Positions 43,044-51,364 of a stretch of 64,000 nt of DNA are shown here, one piece after another. Location: assembly GCA_902786855.1 (NCBI GenBank), contig CADAEH010000007.1, positions 1 through 64,000 of the forward strand. The letters are read 5' to 3'. Each line of letters starts with the position of its first letter. Positions within the stretch are counted from its first letter, which is position 1. This stretch comes from an uncultured Eubacteriales bacterium (GTDB taxonomy: Bacteria; Bacillota; Clostridia; Peptostreptococcales; Anaerovoracaceae). The translations under genes were made by a program, and so were the position numbers. The notes under the pieces are model-generated. The model did not search any database and was not told the origin of the DNA. It saw nothing but the letters and a program-made list of their open reading frames with translations.

Positions 43044-43177
43044 CAAAAAAACCATTCTGCAACCACCGGTTGACAGATTGAAAAGCCTGATTGATAGAGT
43101 GCAACCGCCTGAAAGGGTAGATTAAGGGTGCAAAACAAAACAGACGCGGAAGCATTCACGATCAGGGAGGTAATAAA

Positions 43178-44173
43178 ATGATCTTAGCAGACAAGATAAT
43201 AGAGAACAGAAAGAAAAACGGCTGGTCACAGGAAGAGCTCGCTGACAAGCTCGGAGTATCCAGGCAGTCAGTATCAAAATGGGAAGGCGCTCAGGCAGTG
43301 CCTGATATGAAAAAGATAATCCAGATGTCCGAGATATTCGGAGTCAGCACAGACTACCTTCTTAAAGATGAGATAACGGTACCTGCACCAACCGAGTCTC
43401 TTCCGGTAGATCCGGGTACGACAGAAGACGAGGCAGTAAAAGTATCACTTGAGGAAGCAAGCGAGTTCCTTGAGTTCAATGAAAAGGCAGCGGGAACGGT
43501 ATCTACAGGAGTAATGCTCTGCATACTCTCACCGATAATCACGACCACCCTCGGCGGACTTGCGGATGCCGGAAAAGCACCTGTAAGTGAATACACAGCA
43601 GGGATCGGCGGAGTGATCATATTGATCCTTATGGTCGCTGCAGCCGTCGGTATGTTCCTGTATATTGGATTCAATGGTAAAAAATACGAATACCTTGAGA
43701 CTTCTAATATCGACACAGAGTATGGTGTGTCGGGCATGGTAAGAGAGCGTAAGGATGCATATGCATCTATCCACAGCAGATGGATGATCATCGGTATCAT
43801 GCTCTGCATCATTGCGGCTGTGCCACTGCTTATGATCGAGCTTCTCAGATGGGGACATGACGATGGATCTCTTGTCGCTGTCGGCACGGGTGTTATGCTC
43901 GCTGTTATTGCCGTCGGTGTCAAAATGATCGTAAAAACAAGCATACTCTGGGGAGGTATGGATAAGCTCCTCGAGGAAGGCGACTACACCCGACTCAACA
44001 AGAAAGCATCAAGGTATGACGGGATCTACTGGGCCATCGCTACTGCTGTATATCTCGGATGGAGTTTTATGAGCAACAGATGGGATATCACATGGCTCGT
44101 ATGGCCGGTCGCAGGAGTCCTGTTCGTGGCTTACCATGAGATCATGAGAGCCATATTCAGATCCAGACATTAA
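43178..44173 (+). CDS. XRE-family regulator with membrane domain
   Basis: A 331-residue protein. Residues 1-65 form a helix-turn-helix of the XRE/Cro type (WSQEELADKLGVSRQSVSKWEGAQAVPDM, then LSEIFGVSTDYLLKDE). A linker (about 66-110) follows, then about five hydrophobic helices (about 112-130, 142-165, 208-225, 235-255, 290-325). This is a common clostridial layout for a membrane-anchored repressor that may sense envelope stress or a ligand. TTGACA at about 43070 with GATAGA 17 bases on is a possible promoter. GGGAGG fixes the ATG. Cassette 2 begins 12 bases after its stop, so it may control it. Confidence 0.85.
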   Translation: MILADKIIENRKKNGWSQEELADKLGVSRQSVSKWEGAQAVPDMKKIIQMSEIFGVSTDYLLKDEITVPAPTESLPVDPGTTEDEAVKVSLEEASEFLEFNEKAAGTVSTGVMLCILSPIITTTLGGLADAGKAPVSEYTAGIGGVIILILMVAAAVGMFLYIGFNGKKYEYLETSNIDTEYGVSGMVRERKDAYASIHSRWMIIGIMLCIIAAVPLLMIELLRWGHDDGSLVAVGTGVMLAVIAVGVKMIVKTSILWGGMDKLLEEGDYTRLNKKASRYDGIYWAIATAVYLGWSFMSNRWDITWLVWPVAGVLFVAYHEIMRAIFRSRH

Positions 44174-44185
44174 AAATTATTGGCA

Positions 44186-45490
44186 ATGAACAATCTATCT
44201 GAGCGTGACAGACAAGCGGAAGAACTATCCCGGCAAATAATAACACTTGCATGCAACTCCATACTGGTGCATCTGAGGTTCATGGACCGTGCAGTCGGAA
44301 ATTTCAGTATCACTGCTGATATGAACTTCAGATTCGCCGGCGCAGCCGGACACCTTTATTACAGTCCCTGGAGCCTGATAAGCATGTACAGGGATGACCA
44401 GGATCTTGTCACCCGCAATCTTATGCACTGCATCCTGCACAGCATTTTCAGACACAGCATCGTAGGAAAAGGTATCGATCAGCTCAGATGGGATCTGGCA
44501 TGTGACATAGCAGTTGAAAACAGCATAAACGAACTGGAACAGGATTTTCTCAGGACGAAACGTGAGGCAGAGCAGGCTGAAGTGATCGATCATATCAAAA
44601 AACAGCTGCCCTGCCTTACTGCTGAGAGGATATACAGTTTCCTCATCAGCGATGAAGTCACATATGTTCAATGCTATGAATGGAGCGAACTTTTTAAGGG
44701 CGATGACCATGACCTGTGGTATGGCATCGAAAACGCAGAGTATACCATTCCGGTCGATGCTGATCTCGGGCAGCTATGGAAGGATATAGCCAAGAGGATG
44801 CAGACCGAGCTCGAGCTCTTCAGAAATGATGAGGGAGCTCTCACACAGAACCTCAGAGAGATCAACAGAGTAAGATACAATTATACGGAATTCCTCAAGC
44901 GATTCAGCATCCGCGCAGAGACCATGAGGCTGTCGGAAGAGGAATTTGATAACATATACTATTCATATGGTCTGGAGCTGTACGGAGACATCCCTCTGGT
45001 CGAACCTCTCGAGTACAGGGACAGCAGAAAGATCAGAGATTTTGTCATAGCCATAGATACATCCGGCAGCGTAGAAGGTGAGATCGTGCAGAAATTCGTG
45101 CAGCACACTCACGACATCCTCGCCGGGCAAAACAGTTTTGATACAAGAACTAATTTATATATACTGCAGTGCGATGACGATGTCAGGGATGCAGCACTTA
45201 TCACCTGCAGAGAAGATTTTGAAAACTACCTCAGCGGTATGGAAATAAAGGGACTCGGCCGTACGGATTTCCGGCCGGTGTTTGATTATGTGCAAAAATT
45301 GATAGATGACCACAAGCTCGATGAAATGCGCGGACTTTTGTATTTCACAGATGGTAAGGGGACGTTCCCTGCAGCAGCACCGGGTTATGACACGGCTTTC
45401 ATAATCCATAATGACAGTCTGATGGATGTATGGGTACCTGACTGGGCTATGAAGGTCGAGATGCCGTCAGGCGAGATAATGAACTTATGA
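44186..45490 (+). CDS. VWA-like/DUF2201 protein of cassette 2
   Basis: A 434-residue paralogue of the protein at 32741. The histidines in LMHCILHSIFRH again fall at 81, 85 and 90, again without the glutamate of HExxH. DLACDIAVENSINEL follows. The VWA MIDAS motif is DTSGS (291-295), with GLGRTDFRPVFDYV further on. It lacks the charged insert of cassette 1. No strong ribosome site precedes the ATG at 44186; a TTG two codons earlier is no better. The stop overlaps the next start (ATGA). By analogy with MoxR/VWA pairs it should work with the ATPase at 46170. Confidence 0.85.
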   Translation: MNNLSERDRQAEELSRQIITLACNSILVHLRFMDRAVGNFSITADMNFRFAGAAGHLYYSPWSLISMYRDDQDLVTRNLMHCILHSIFRHSIVGKGIDQLRWDLACDIAVENSINELEQDFLRTKREAEQAEVIDHIKKQLPCLTAERIYSFLISDEVTYVQCYEWSELFKGDDHDLWYGIENAEYTIPVDADLGQLWKDIAKRMQTELELFRNDEGALTQNLREINRVRYNYTEFLKRFSIRAETMRLSEEEFDNIYYSYGLELYGDIPLVEPLEYRDSRKIRDFVIAIDTSGSVEGEIVQKFVQHTHDILAGQNSFDTRTNLYILQCDDDVRDAALITCREDFENYLSGMEIKGLGRTDFRPVFDYVQKLIDDHKLDEMRGLLYFTDGKGTFPAAAPGYDTAFIIHNDSLMDVWVPDWAMKVEMPSGEIMNL

Positions 45491-46173
45491 GTGTATTGAC
45501 GATAGATCCGGCCAGGATACGGGACGGGCGTCTGATCGAAGGCGCGTATGCAGAGGATGAAAGCATCACCTCGGTCATCATTCCCGAAGGGGTGACTGAC
45601 ATAGGAGAGGTAGCTTTCTATGGTTGCAGAAATCTCAGGGAAGTCACTTTTCCTGCAGGTCTGAAATATATACGCGAAGAGGCATTCGGTGATTCTGCAG
45701 TCAGAGAAGTCATCCTGCACCCGGGTATGGCCCTGATAGAGGAAAAAGCATTCTTCAGCTGTGAGAGTCTGAAGAAGTTAGAGATACCGGACAGGAAAAC
45801 TGCTGTAGGCAGCGATGCTTTCGGCTGCTGCTATGATCTTTTCGAGGGGTATGTTGCGTGCGGGTTCCCTGAGAACGCAAAGCACCATGAAGAGCTGCAG
45901 TACACCCTGCTGTGGTGCTCGTGCCCGGAGAGACATGATGAAAAGACTTCGGCACGTGCCGCTGCATTCATCCGGGCTAATGAACAGCTGATAATGGAAT
46001 GGGTGATAGGCCGCGGCAATATACCGGCTATGAGCGGGATCGCGAGATATCAGCTGCTTGAAGGAAATATCGATGTATATATACAGCAGGCTAATCTCGC
46101 CGGCAGAAGCGAGATAACAGCTCTGCTTATGTCCATGGCCCGCCACAATGCGGAAGGAGAGTTTGATCTATGA
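45487..46173 (+). CDS. short leucine-rich repeat protein of cassette 2
   Basis: A 228-residue cytosolic protein. Residues about 18-115 are BspA-type leucine-rich repeats (VTDIGEVAFYGCRNLREVTFP, IEEKAFFSCESLKKLEIP). Residues about 130-228 form a helical domain that parallels the end of the larger LRR protein of cassette 1 (a cysteine-containing helix, then a D-x-x-I-x-x-A and TA-LL pattern). ATGA overlaps tie it to the VWA gene upstream and the MoxR gene downstream, so all three should be made in fixed ratio. The repeats probably recruit or cap the complex. Confidence 0.82.
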   Translation: MSVLTIDPARIRDGRLIEGAYAEDESITSVIIPEGVTDIGEVAFYGCRNLREVTFPAGLKYIREEAFGDSAVREVILHPGMALIEEKAFFSCESLKKLEIPDRKTAVGSDAFGCCYDLFEGYVACGFPENAKHHEELQYTLLWCSCPERHDEKTSARAAAFIRANEQLIMEWVIGRGNIPAMSGIARYQLLEGNIDVYIQQANLAGRSEITALLMSMARHNAEGEFDL

Positions 46174-47636
46174 ATATCGCTGAAGCTAAGGAGCAGCTAA
46201 CCAATACGATCAAGGCCTATTCGATGAAGGACCGATTCAGGAATTATGTGATGCCTGTACGTGACCAGCGCCCGCTTTTTCTGATGGGTCCTCCGGGAAT
46301 AGGCAAGACAGAGATAGTCATGCAGGTAGCAGAGGAGCTCGGTCTGGGTCTTGTAAGTTATTCTATTACCCATCATACCAGGCAGTCAGCGCTCGGCTTA
46401 CCCAAAATAGTACACAGGACATACGGTGACAGGGAGTACGATGTTTCCGAATATACCATGAGCGAGATCATTGCTTCCGTATATGATGTCATGGCAGATA
46501 CAGGCCTTAGAGAGGGGATCCTGTTCCTCGACGAGGTCAACTGTGTCTCAGAGACACTGACCCCGACAATGCTGCAGTTTCTCCAGTTCAAGACATTCGG
46601 AAAGCACAGGGTCCCTGACGGATGGATAATAGTCACAGCGGGAAATCCGGTTGAGTACAACCGCAACGCCAAGGAGTTCGATATCGTGACATGGGACAGG
46701 CTCAAGAGAGTCGATATCGAGCCTGACTATGAAGCATGGAAAGCATACGCATATCTTACAGGGGTCCATGCAAGTATACTGACTTACCTCGAGGCAAGGA
46801 GGGGCAGCTTTTATAAAGTAGAGGAAAGTGTCGACGGCAAAAAGTTCGTGACCGCAAGAGGATGGTCAGACCTGAGCGCCATCATAAGGATGTATGAAGA
46901 TCTGGACATCAAGGTCGACAGGAAACTGATCGGGCAGTATCTGCAGGATCCTGAGACCGCTGATGATTTTGCAGCATACTATGATCTTTTCAGAAAATAC
47001 AGATCAGACTATAAGCTTGAGGACATACTTTACGGTGCGGAGAGCGAAGATATCAGAGAGCGCGCTGCTGCGGCTCCATTTGATGAGAGACTCTCTCTTC
47101 TCGGACTGCTGCTGGGGATCATCAGAGAAGAGATCTCGGATGTGGTCAGGACGGAAGATATCGCTGCTGAGCTTGTCAAACTACTCAGGCAGGTCAAAGG
47201 CGGCGCGGATATAAATGAGGTCGCGGAACGGGAGGAAGAACTATATCATCGTTTCCTCAGGATGGGAGTTCTTTCGAAAGACGCCAGGAACAGATATGAG
47301 ACCGTTTTGGAATTCTTAAGAGGACATGCCGGGAGTGCGGATTTTGCCACGATCAAGTCCGACTACGATCAGATAGTATCGGAAATGAAAGCTTCTGCTG
47401 AAAAAGTGAGCAGGAGACTGGACAACCTGTTTGCTTTCGCAGAAAAAGTGTGGGGACAGGGCCAGGAGATGGTCATACTGGTCACCGAGCTGACGATAGG
47501 TTTCTACTCATCGAGATTCATAGCAAGATATGGATGCGATGCTTACTATAGAAATAATGAATCACTTAAGCTGTATGAGAGAAAACTTGAGATCCTGAAG
47601 AAAGGAGAGGAATTATGGCAGCAAAATACGATGTAG
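46170..47636 (+). CDS. MoxR-type AAA+ ATPase of cassette 2
   Basis: A 488-residue AAA+ ATPase closely similar to the one at 34197 over the first 230 residues: GPPGIGKT (40-47), a shared THHTRQSALGLP segment, EGILFLDEVNCVSETLTP (Walker B), VTAGNPVEYN and WDRLKRVDIEPD. The helical C-terminal half is more diverged but keeps the ending EMVILVTELTIGFYS. It starts by ATGA overlap with the LRR gene. Its last 22 bases overlap the flavoprotein gene, whose AAAGGAGAGG lies inside the ATPase coding sequence. Confidence 0.9.
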   Translation: MNIAEAKEQLTNTIKAYSMKDRFRNYVMPVRDQRPLFLMGPPGIGKTEIVMQVAEELGLGLVSYSITHHTRQSALGLPKIVHRTYGDREYDVSEYTMSEIIASVYDVMADTGLREGILFLDEVNCVSETLTPTMLQFLQFKTFGKHRVPDGWIIVTAGNPVEYNRNAKEFDIVTWDRLKRVDIEPDYEAWKAYAYLTGVHASILTYLEARRGSFYKVEESVDGKKFVTARGWSDLSAIIRMYEDLDIKVDRKLIGQYLQDPETADDFAAYYDLFRKYRSDYKLEDILYGAESEDIRERAAAAPFDERLSLLGLLLGIIREEISDVVRTEDIAAELVKLLRQVKGGADINEVAEREEELYHRFLRMGVLSKDARNRYETVLEFLRGHAGSADFATIKSDYDQIVSEMKASAEKVSRRLDNLFAFAEKVWGQGQEMVILVTELTIGFYSSRFIARYGCDAYYRNNESLKLYERKLEILKKGEELWQQNTM

Positions 47637-49153
47637 TAGTTGTCGGAGCCGGCAATGCGGGACTCAGTGCGGCTGTAAAGTGTGTGGTCGAAGGAAAGAA
47701 GACCCTTCTGATCGACCAGCATAATCTGCCGGGCGGATGCGCGTCGAGCTTCAGGAGGGGACGGTTCGAGTTTGACCCGAGTGTCCATGAGATCTGTGAT
47801 TTCGGCCCGGATGACAATAAGGGCCATGTCAGGCTTCTCATGGAGAGAAACGGTGTCAATGTCGACTGGATCACGGTTCCTGAATGCTACAGGTGCATAT
47901 CCACTTACTCTGACGGAACACCGATGGATGTCACAATGCCTTGCGGGCGCGAGGAGTACATAGCAGCTATGGAGAAATATGTTCCCGGCTCAAGAGAGTC
48001 CATGGAGAAATTCTTCGATCTGCTCCTAGAGATAAGGGCGGCCAAGGTGTATATGAATGACGGTACGCCTAATGACGCCAAGTACATGCAGAAGCACTTC
48101 CCTAACACTTTGAGGTCATGCGGATACGATGCACTCAAGGTAATGAAAGCTCTGAAGATCCCACAGAAAGCTATCGATATCATCGGAGTATACTGGCCGT
48201 ATCTGGGTGTACCTCTTGATACGATCAATTTCTTCCACTTCGGTAATATGATCGACATGTACGTCATCAGACAGGCGGTCATCCCTCATCACACATCGCA
48301 TGAGATATCGATGACATTCATGAACAGATTCTATGAACTCGGCGGTGAGGCATGGTTCAACTGCAGGGCTGAAGAGTTCCTCTTTGACGGAGACAGACTG
48401 TGCGGAGTCAGGACGAGTCTCGGAGATGTCGAATGTGAGCAGGTACTTGCCAATATCAACCCTGACATAATCGATGCCAGAATGATACCTAAAGAACTTG
48501 TTCCTGAAAGAGACAAAAAGCTCTCAGCCGCAAGAGGAAAGAAGTTCAGCACGAAGTTCTGCATGATCTATATGGCGCTCAACAGATCTGTTGAGGAAAT
48601 GGGATTCAAAGATTACTGCGTATTCTTTGCTGAGACAGCAGACTCGCGCAAGGAATATGAGTACATGAAGAGCATCGATAATGACTACAATATACTGATC
48701 AGCTACAACAACCTGATACCTGACTTTTCACCTGAAGGGACCTGCGTGATCAGCTTCACCAAGCTCTTCAGCGAATCCGACGACTGGGCAAAGCTCACAC
48801 CGGAAGAGTACTACAAGGTCAAGGACAAGATGATTGCTAAGTGCATCGACGATGTGAAGAAGAATCTCGGCATCGACGTCACTCCGTATATCGAAGAGGT
48901 CGAGGTAGCTACGCCGATGACATTCGCAAGATATCTCGGAACACCGGACGGCACTCCTTACGGATTCGAAGTCAATGAATGGGACGGGATAATCGCGAGG
49001 ATGATGAACATCGAGGCTGACTTTACCATCAAGGGACTTCGTCACATCGGTGCCGGTTCATTCATGGCTGATGGCTATTCATCCACATGGATCAACGGAG
49101 ACCTGACCGCTGCACTTGCCTGCAGGGAGATGAAGGAAGGAGGTAACAAGTAA
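47615..49153 (+). CDS. phytoene desaturase-like FAD-dependent oxidoreductase
   Basis: A 512-residue flavoprotein of the carotenoid desaturase/isomerase and amine-oxidase-like group. The FAD dinucleotide motif is VVVGAGNAGLSAAVKCVVEGK (about 8-28), with the second signature NLPGGCASSF soon after and a C-terminal FAD-closing segment GLRHIGAGSFMADGYSS. No other carotenoid genes are present, so carotenoid chemistry is doubtful; related clostridial proteins are unassigned redox enzymes. It overlaps the MoxR gene and shares TAATG with the ferredoxin-reductase gene, making a translationally linked ATPase-flavoprotein-reductase chain. Confidence 0.82.
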   Translation: MAAKYDVVVVGAGNAGLSAAVKCVVEGKKTLLIDQHNLPGGCASSFRRGRFEFDPSVHEICDFGPDDNKGHVRLLMERNGVNVDWITVPECYRCISTYSDGTPMDVTMPCGREEYIAAMEKYVPGSRESMEKFFDLLLEIRAAKVYMNDGTPNDAKYMQKHFPNTLRSCGYDALKVMKALKIPQKAIDIIGVYWPYLGVPLDTINFFHFGNMIDMYVIRQAVIPHHTSHEISMTFMNRFYELGGEAWFNCRAEEFLFDGDRLCGVRTSLGDVECEQVLANINPDIIDARMIPKELVPERDKKLSAARGKKFSTKFCMIYMALNRSVEEMGFKDYCVFFAETADSRKEYEYMKSIDNDYNILISYNNLIPDFSPEGTCVISFTKLFSESDDWAKLTPEEYYKVKDKMIAKCIDDVKKNLGIDVTPYIEEVEVATPMTFARYLGTPDGTPYGFEVNEWDGIIARMMNIEADFTIKGLRHIGAGSFMADGYSSTWINGDLTAALACREMKEGGNK

Positions 49154-50361
49154 TGTCACTTAATTTCAAAGTGGGTCTTATCGGACTCCTCGACATGCTC
49201 AAATTTGCCAACCTCGCCAAGGACAGAGAGAAGATCATCGCGGCGGCTCCGGCAGAAGAGATAAAAGCAGACTATCCTGTCAACAATTTTGCCAAAGCAA
49301 TGCATCCTGACTTCCAGCAGTTCGTGATCGACGGGATCATCGACCATAAAGCTGCCGGCGCTAAAACTTTTGTACTGAAAAGAGCAGACGGCAAACCAGC
49401 TTCGTATTTCAGAGCAGGCCAGTATATCTCGTTAAAGCTCCCTATAGGAGACAGCTTTGTCACGCGTCCTTACTCAATATCCTCATCACCTAAATGGGCT
49501 CTCGACGGTAAAGTCTGTGTCACGGTCAGAGCAAATCCGGGCGGGTTCGCTGCTGACTGGATGCTCGACAACTTCAAAGCCGGTGATGAAGTGAAGGGAT
49601 CTGAAGGACTCGGATCATTCTATTATCAGAAATACAGAGACGCTGACCATGTCATAGCTCTTGCGGGAGGTTCCGGCATCACACCGTTCCTTTCGATGGC
49701 ATACGCTATCAGAGATGGGATAGAGGATTTTAAGCTAACTATCCTGTTCGGCAGCAGGACAGAAGAGTCGATCCTGTTCAGAAAAGAGCTTGACGACATC
49801 GCTGCCCAGACTGACAAGGTCAAAGTCGTTCATGTCCTCTCCGATGAGAGCAAGGACGGATTTGAGAACGGATTTATCACCGCTGATCTTATTAAGAAAT
49901 ATGCGGGAGATGAGCCATACAGCGTATTCATCTGCGGCCCTGAGGCCATGTATCGTTTTGTCGATAAGGAAGTAGAAAAACTCGGCCTGGATAAGAAGTT
50001 CGTCCGTCAGGAGTTCCTCGGCGCAACCAAGACCGTATGGGAGAAGCCTGGCTATCCTCAGGACAAAAAGGATAAAGTGTTCAAACTGACAGTAAAGCAG
50101 GGACCTGATGAGTATGTCTGCGATTGTTCAGCGAATGAGCCGATCCTCGTTGCGATCGAGCGTGCAGGCATCAAAGCTCCGTCAAAATGCCGTTCCGGTG
50201 ACTGCGGATGGTGCCGCTCAAGAGTCACATCAGGTGAAGTGTTCATACCTGAAGAGACCGACGGCAGAAGATGGGCAGACAAGCAGTGCGGGGAGATCCA
50301 TCCATGCACCAGTTTTGCGCTTTCGGATATAACCATTATCGTACCGGGCGAATACTACTGA
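49153..50361 (+). CDS. FAD/NAD(P)-binding reductase with C-terminal 2Fe-2S ferredoxin domain
   Basis: A 402-residue reductase of the ferredoxin-NADP reductase/phthalate dioxygenase reductase type. After a 65-residue lead comes the FAD-binding barrel with RPYSISSSP (about 109-117), the NAD-binding domain (LAGGSGITPFLSMAYA, about 170; FICGPEAMYRFV) and a plant-type [2Fe-2S] domain with CRSGDCGWCRSRV and a final Cys near IHPCTSF. It would pass electrons from NAD(P)H to the flavoprotein encoded just upstream, with which it shares TAATG. The lead region has no recognised fold. Confidence 0.9.
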   Translation: MSLNFKVGLIGLLDMLKFANLAKDREKIIAAAPAEEIKADYPVNNFAKAMHPDFQQFVIDGIIDHKAAGAKTFVLKRADGKPASYFRAGQYISLKLPIGDSFVTRPYSISSSPKWALDGKVCVTVRANPGGFAADWMLDNFKAGDEVKGSEGLGSFYYQKYRDADHVIALAGGSGITPFLSMAYAIRDGIEDFKLTILFGSRTEESILFRKELDDIAAQTDKVKVVHVLSDESKDGFENGFITADLIKKYAGDEPYSVFICGPEAMYRFVDKEVEKLGLDKKFVRQEFLGATKTVWEKPGYPQDKKDKVFKLTVKQGPDEYVCDCSANEPILVAIERAGIKAPSKCRSGDCGWCRSRVTSGEVFIPEETDGRRWADKQCGEIHPCTSFALSDITIIVPGEYY

Positions 50362-50404
50362 TGACATGCTGACCGGAGTAATGGGATAAATAAGGAGAGT
50401 AATT

Positions 50405-50686
50405 ATGAAACACTATATTATTGTTAAATGGAAAGATCCCGCTGCAATGGCAGGCAAAGCAGGGGAGATCCAGGAACTGTTCAACGATACACTCAGCATC
50501 GAGGGAATAAACGCTGTAACGGTGCATCCTTCATGCTCTGACAGGTCCAACAGGCACGATCTGATGATAGAGATGGATATGGACCCTGCAGCGCTGCCGG
50601 TATATGATGCCTGCACGCCGCATAAGGAATGGAAAAAGAATTACGGCGAATTCATACTTCAGAAGACCATCTTCGACTGCGAGTAA
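50405..50686 (+). CDS. Dabb-family (stress-responsive alpha/beta barrel) protein
   Basis: A 93-residue protein with the dimeric alpha/beta-barrel (Dabb) pattern: an opening strand MKHYIIVKWK, a helix AGEIQELFNDTL, strands INAVTVHPSC and RHDLMIEMDMD, and a final helix/strand. These small proteins bind or process hydrophobic small molecules, or are of unknown use. AAGGAGAG six bases before the ATG is strong. It follows the reductase by 43 bases and is probably the last gene of the cassette 2 transcript. Confidence 0.78.
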   Translation: MKHYIIVKWKDPAAMAGKAGEIQELFNDTLSIEGINAVTVHPSCSDRSNRHDLMIEMDMDPAALPVYDACTPHKEWKKNYGEFILQKTIFDCE

Positions 50687-50825
50687 TTCAGTAAACGATT
50701 GATATAGGTAATAGTCTCGCTGCAAAGTATTGAAAGAGTCAATTTGTTATTATTCCTGCCAGAACATAGAATTTTCATGTTAGAGACAGATCGGTTTCAA
50801 AATTTAAATAGGGGAGGAACTAATA

Positions 50826-51239
50826 ATGTCAATTGAACTGGAATATGCATTAGAACATAAGAATGACCCTGCTGTACTTTGCTGCAGAATGGAGCCGGGT
50901 GAGATCTCTCACCACAATCTTGAAGATCCGGCTATTTTCCCTGATCTTATCGATACAGGACTGCTCAACATCGATGGTTGTATCACGATCGGACAGGCTA
51001 TCGGAGCAACACTCAAGGAGACATCTGATTCCCTGACACCGCTCACACCTGCTATCGTTGACAATATTCAGGATCCGGATGCCGGAGAGGGCGGCGATGC
51101 CGCTCCTGAAGAAGCACCTGCTGAGGCAGCAGCTGCTGCTGTAGCAGTTCCTGCAGGCACACAGGTACAGTTCTCAGGCGGATATGTCAAGCTCTACATC
51201 GCAGAGGGCAAGGATATTTCGATCGAGTTTCCGGTATAA
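50826..51239 (+). CDS. PrdA N-terminus-like small protein
   Basis: A 137-residue protein. The first 75 residues (EYALEHKNDPAVLCCRMEPG, then LEDPAIFPDLIDTGLL and TIGQAIGATLKETSDSLTPL) resemble, from memory, the N-terminal part of the D-proline reductase proprotein PrdA. An Ala/Glu/Pro-rich linker (about 87-110) and a short beta-rich end follow, as in a carrier-type domain. The pyruvoyl-generating and selenocysteine parts of proline reductase are absent, so it is not that enzyme. GGGGAGG gives strong initiation and a perfect terminator follows, so it is an independent, probably well-expressed gene. Family assignment is tentative. Confidence 0.6.
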   Translation: MSIELEYALEHKNDPAVLCCRMEPGEISHHNLEDPAIFPDLIDTGLLNIDGCITIGQAIGATLKETSDSLTPLTPAIVDNIQDPDAGEGGDAAPEEAPAEAAAAAVAVPAGTQVQFSGGYVKLYIAEGKDISIEFPV

Positions 51240-51272
51240 TCAATAATTAAATAACCGAATAACAAATCCAGG

Positions 51273-51303
51273 AGCAGCTGCATATCATATGCAGCTGCTT
51301 TTG
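51273..51303 (+). terminator. terminator of the PrdA-like gene
   Basis: A perfect 12-base-pair stem (AGCAGCTGCATA at 51273-51284 with TATGCAGCTGCT at 51288-51299), a three-base loop and TTTT. Confidence 0.88.
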
Positions 51304-51364
51304 TCATATGTGTTATTATATGTTCAGGAATCAATATTCATATTAGGAGAATGAGAGGATTGCT

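Noticed and set aside
31437-47636. Cassettes as a phage-defence island
   Set aside because: LRR, VWA and MoxR proteins occur in some defence systems, but there is no nuclease, toxin, integrase or tRNA boundary here, and the neighbours are metabolic and metal-related.
47615-49153. Naming the flavoprotein as carotenoid desaturase crtI
   Set aside because: No phytoene synthase or other carotenoid gene is near, and the family has many non-carotenoid members in anaerobes.
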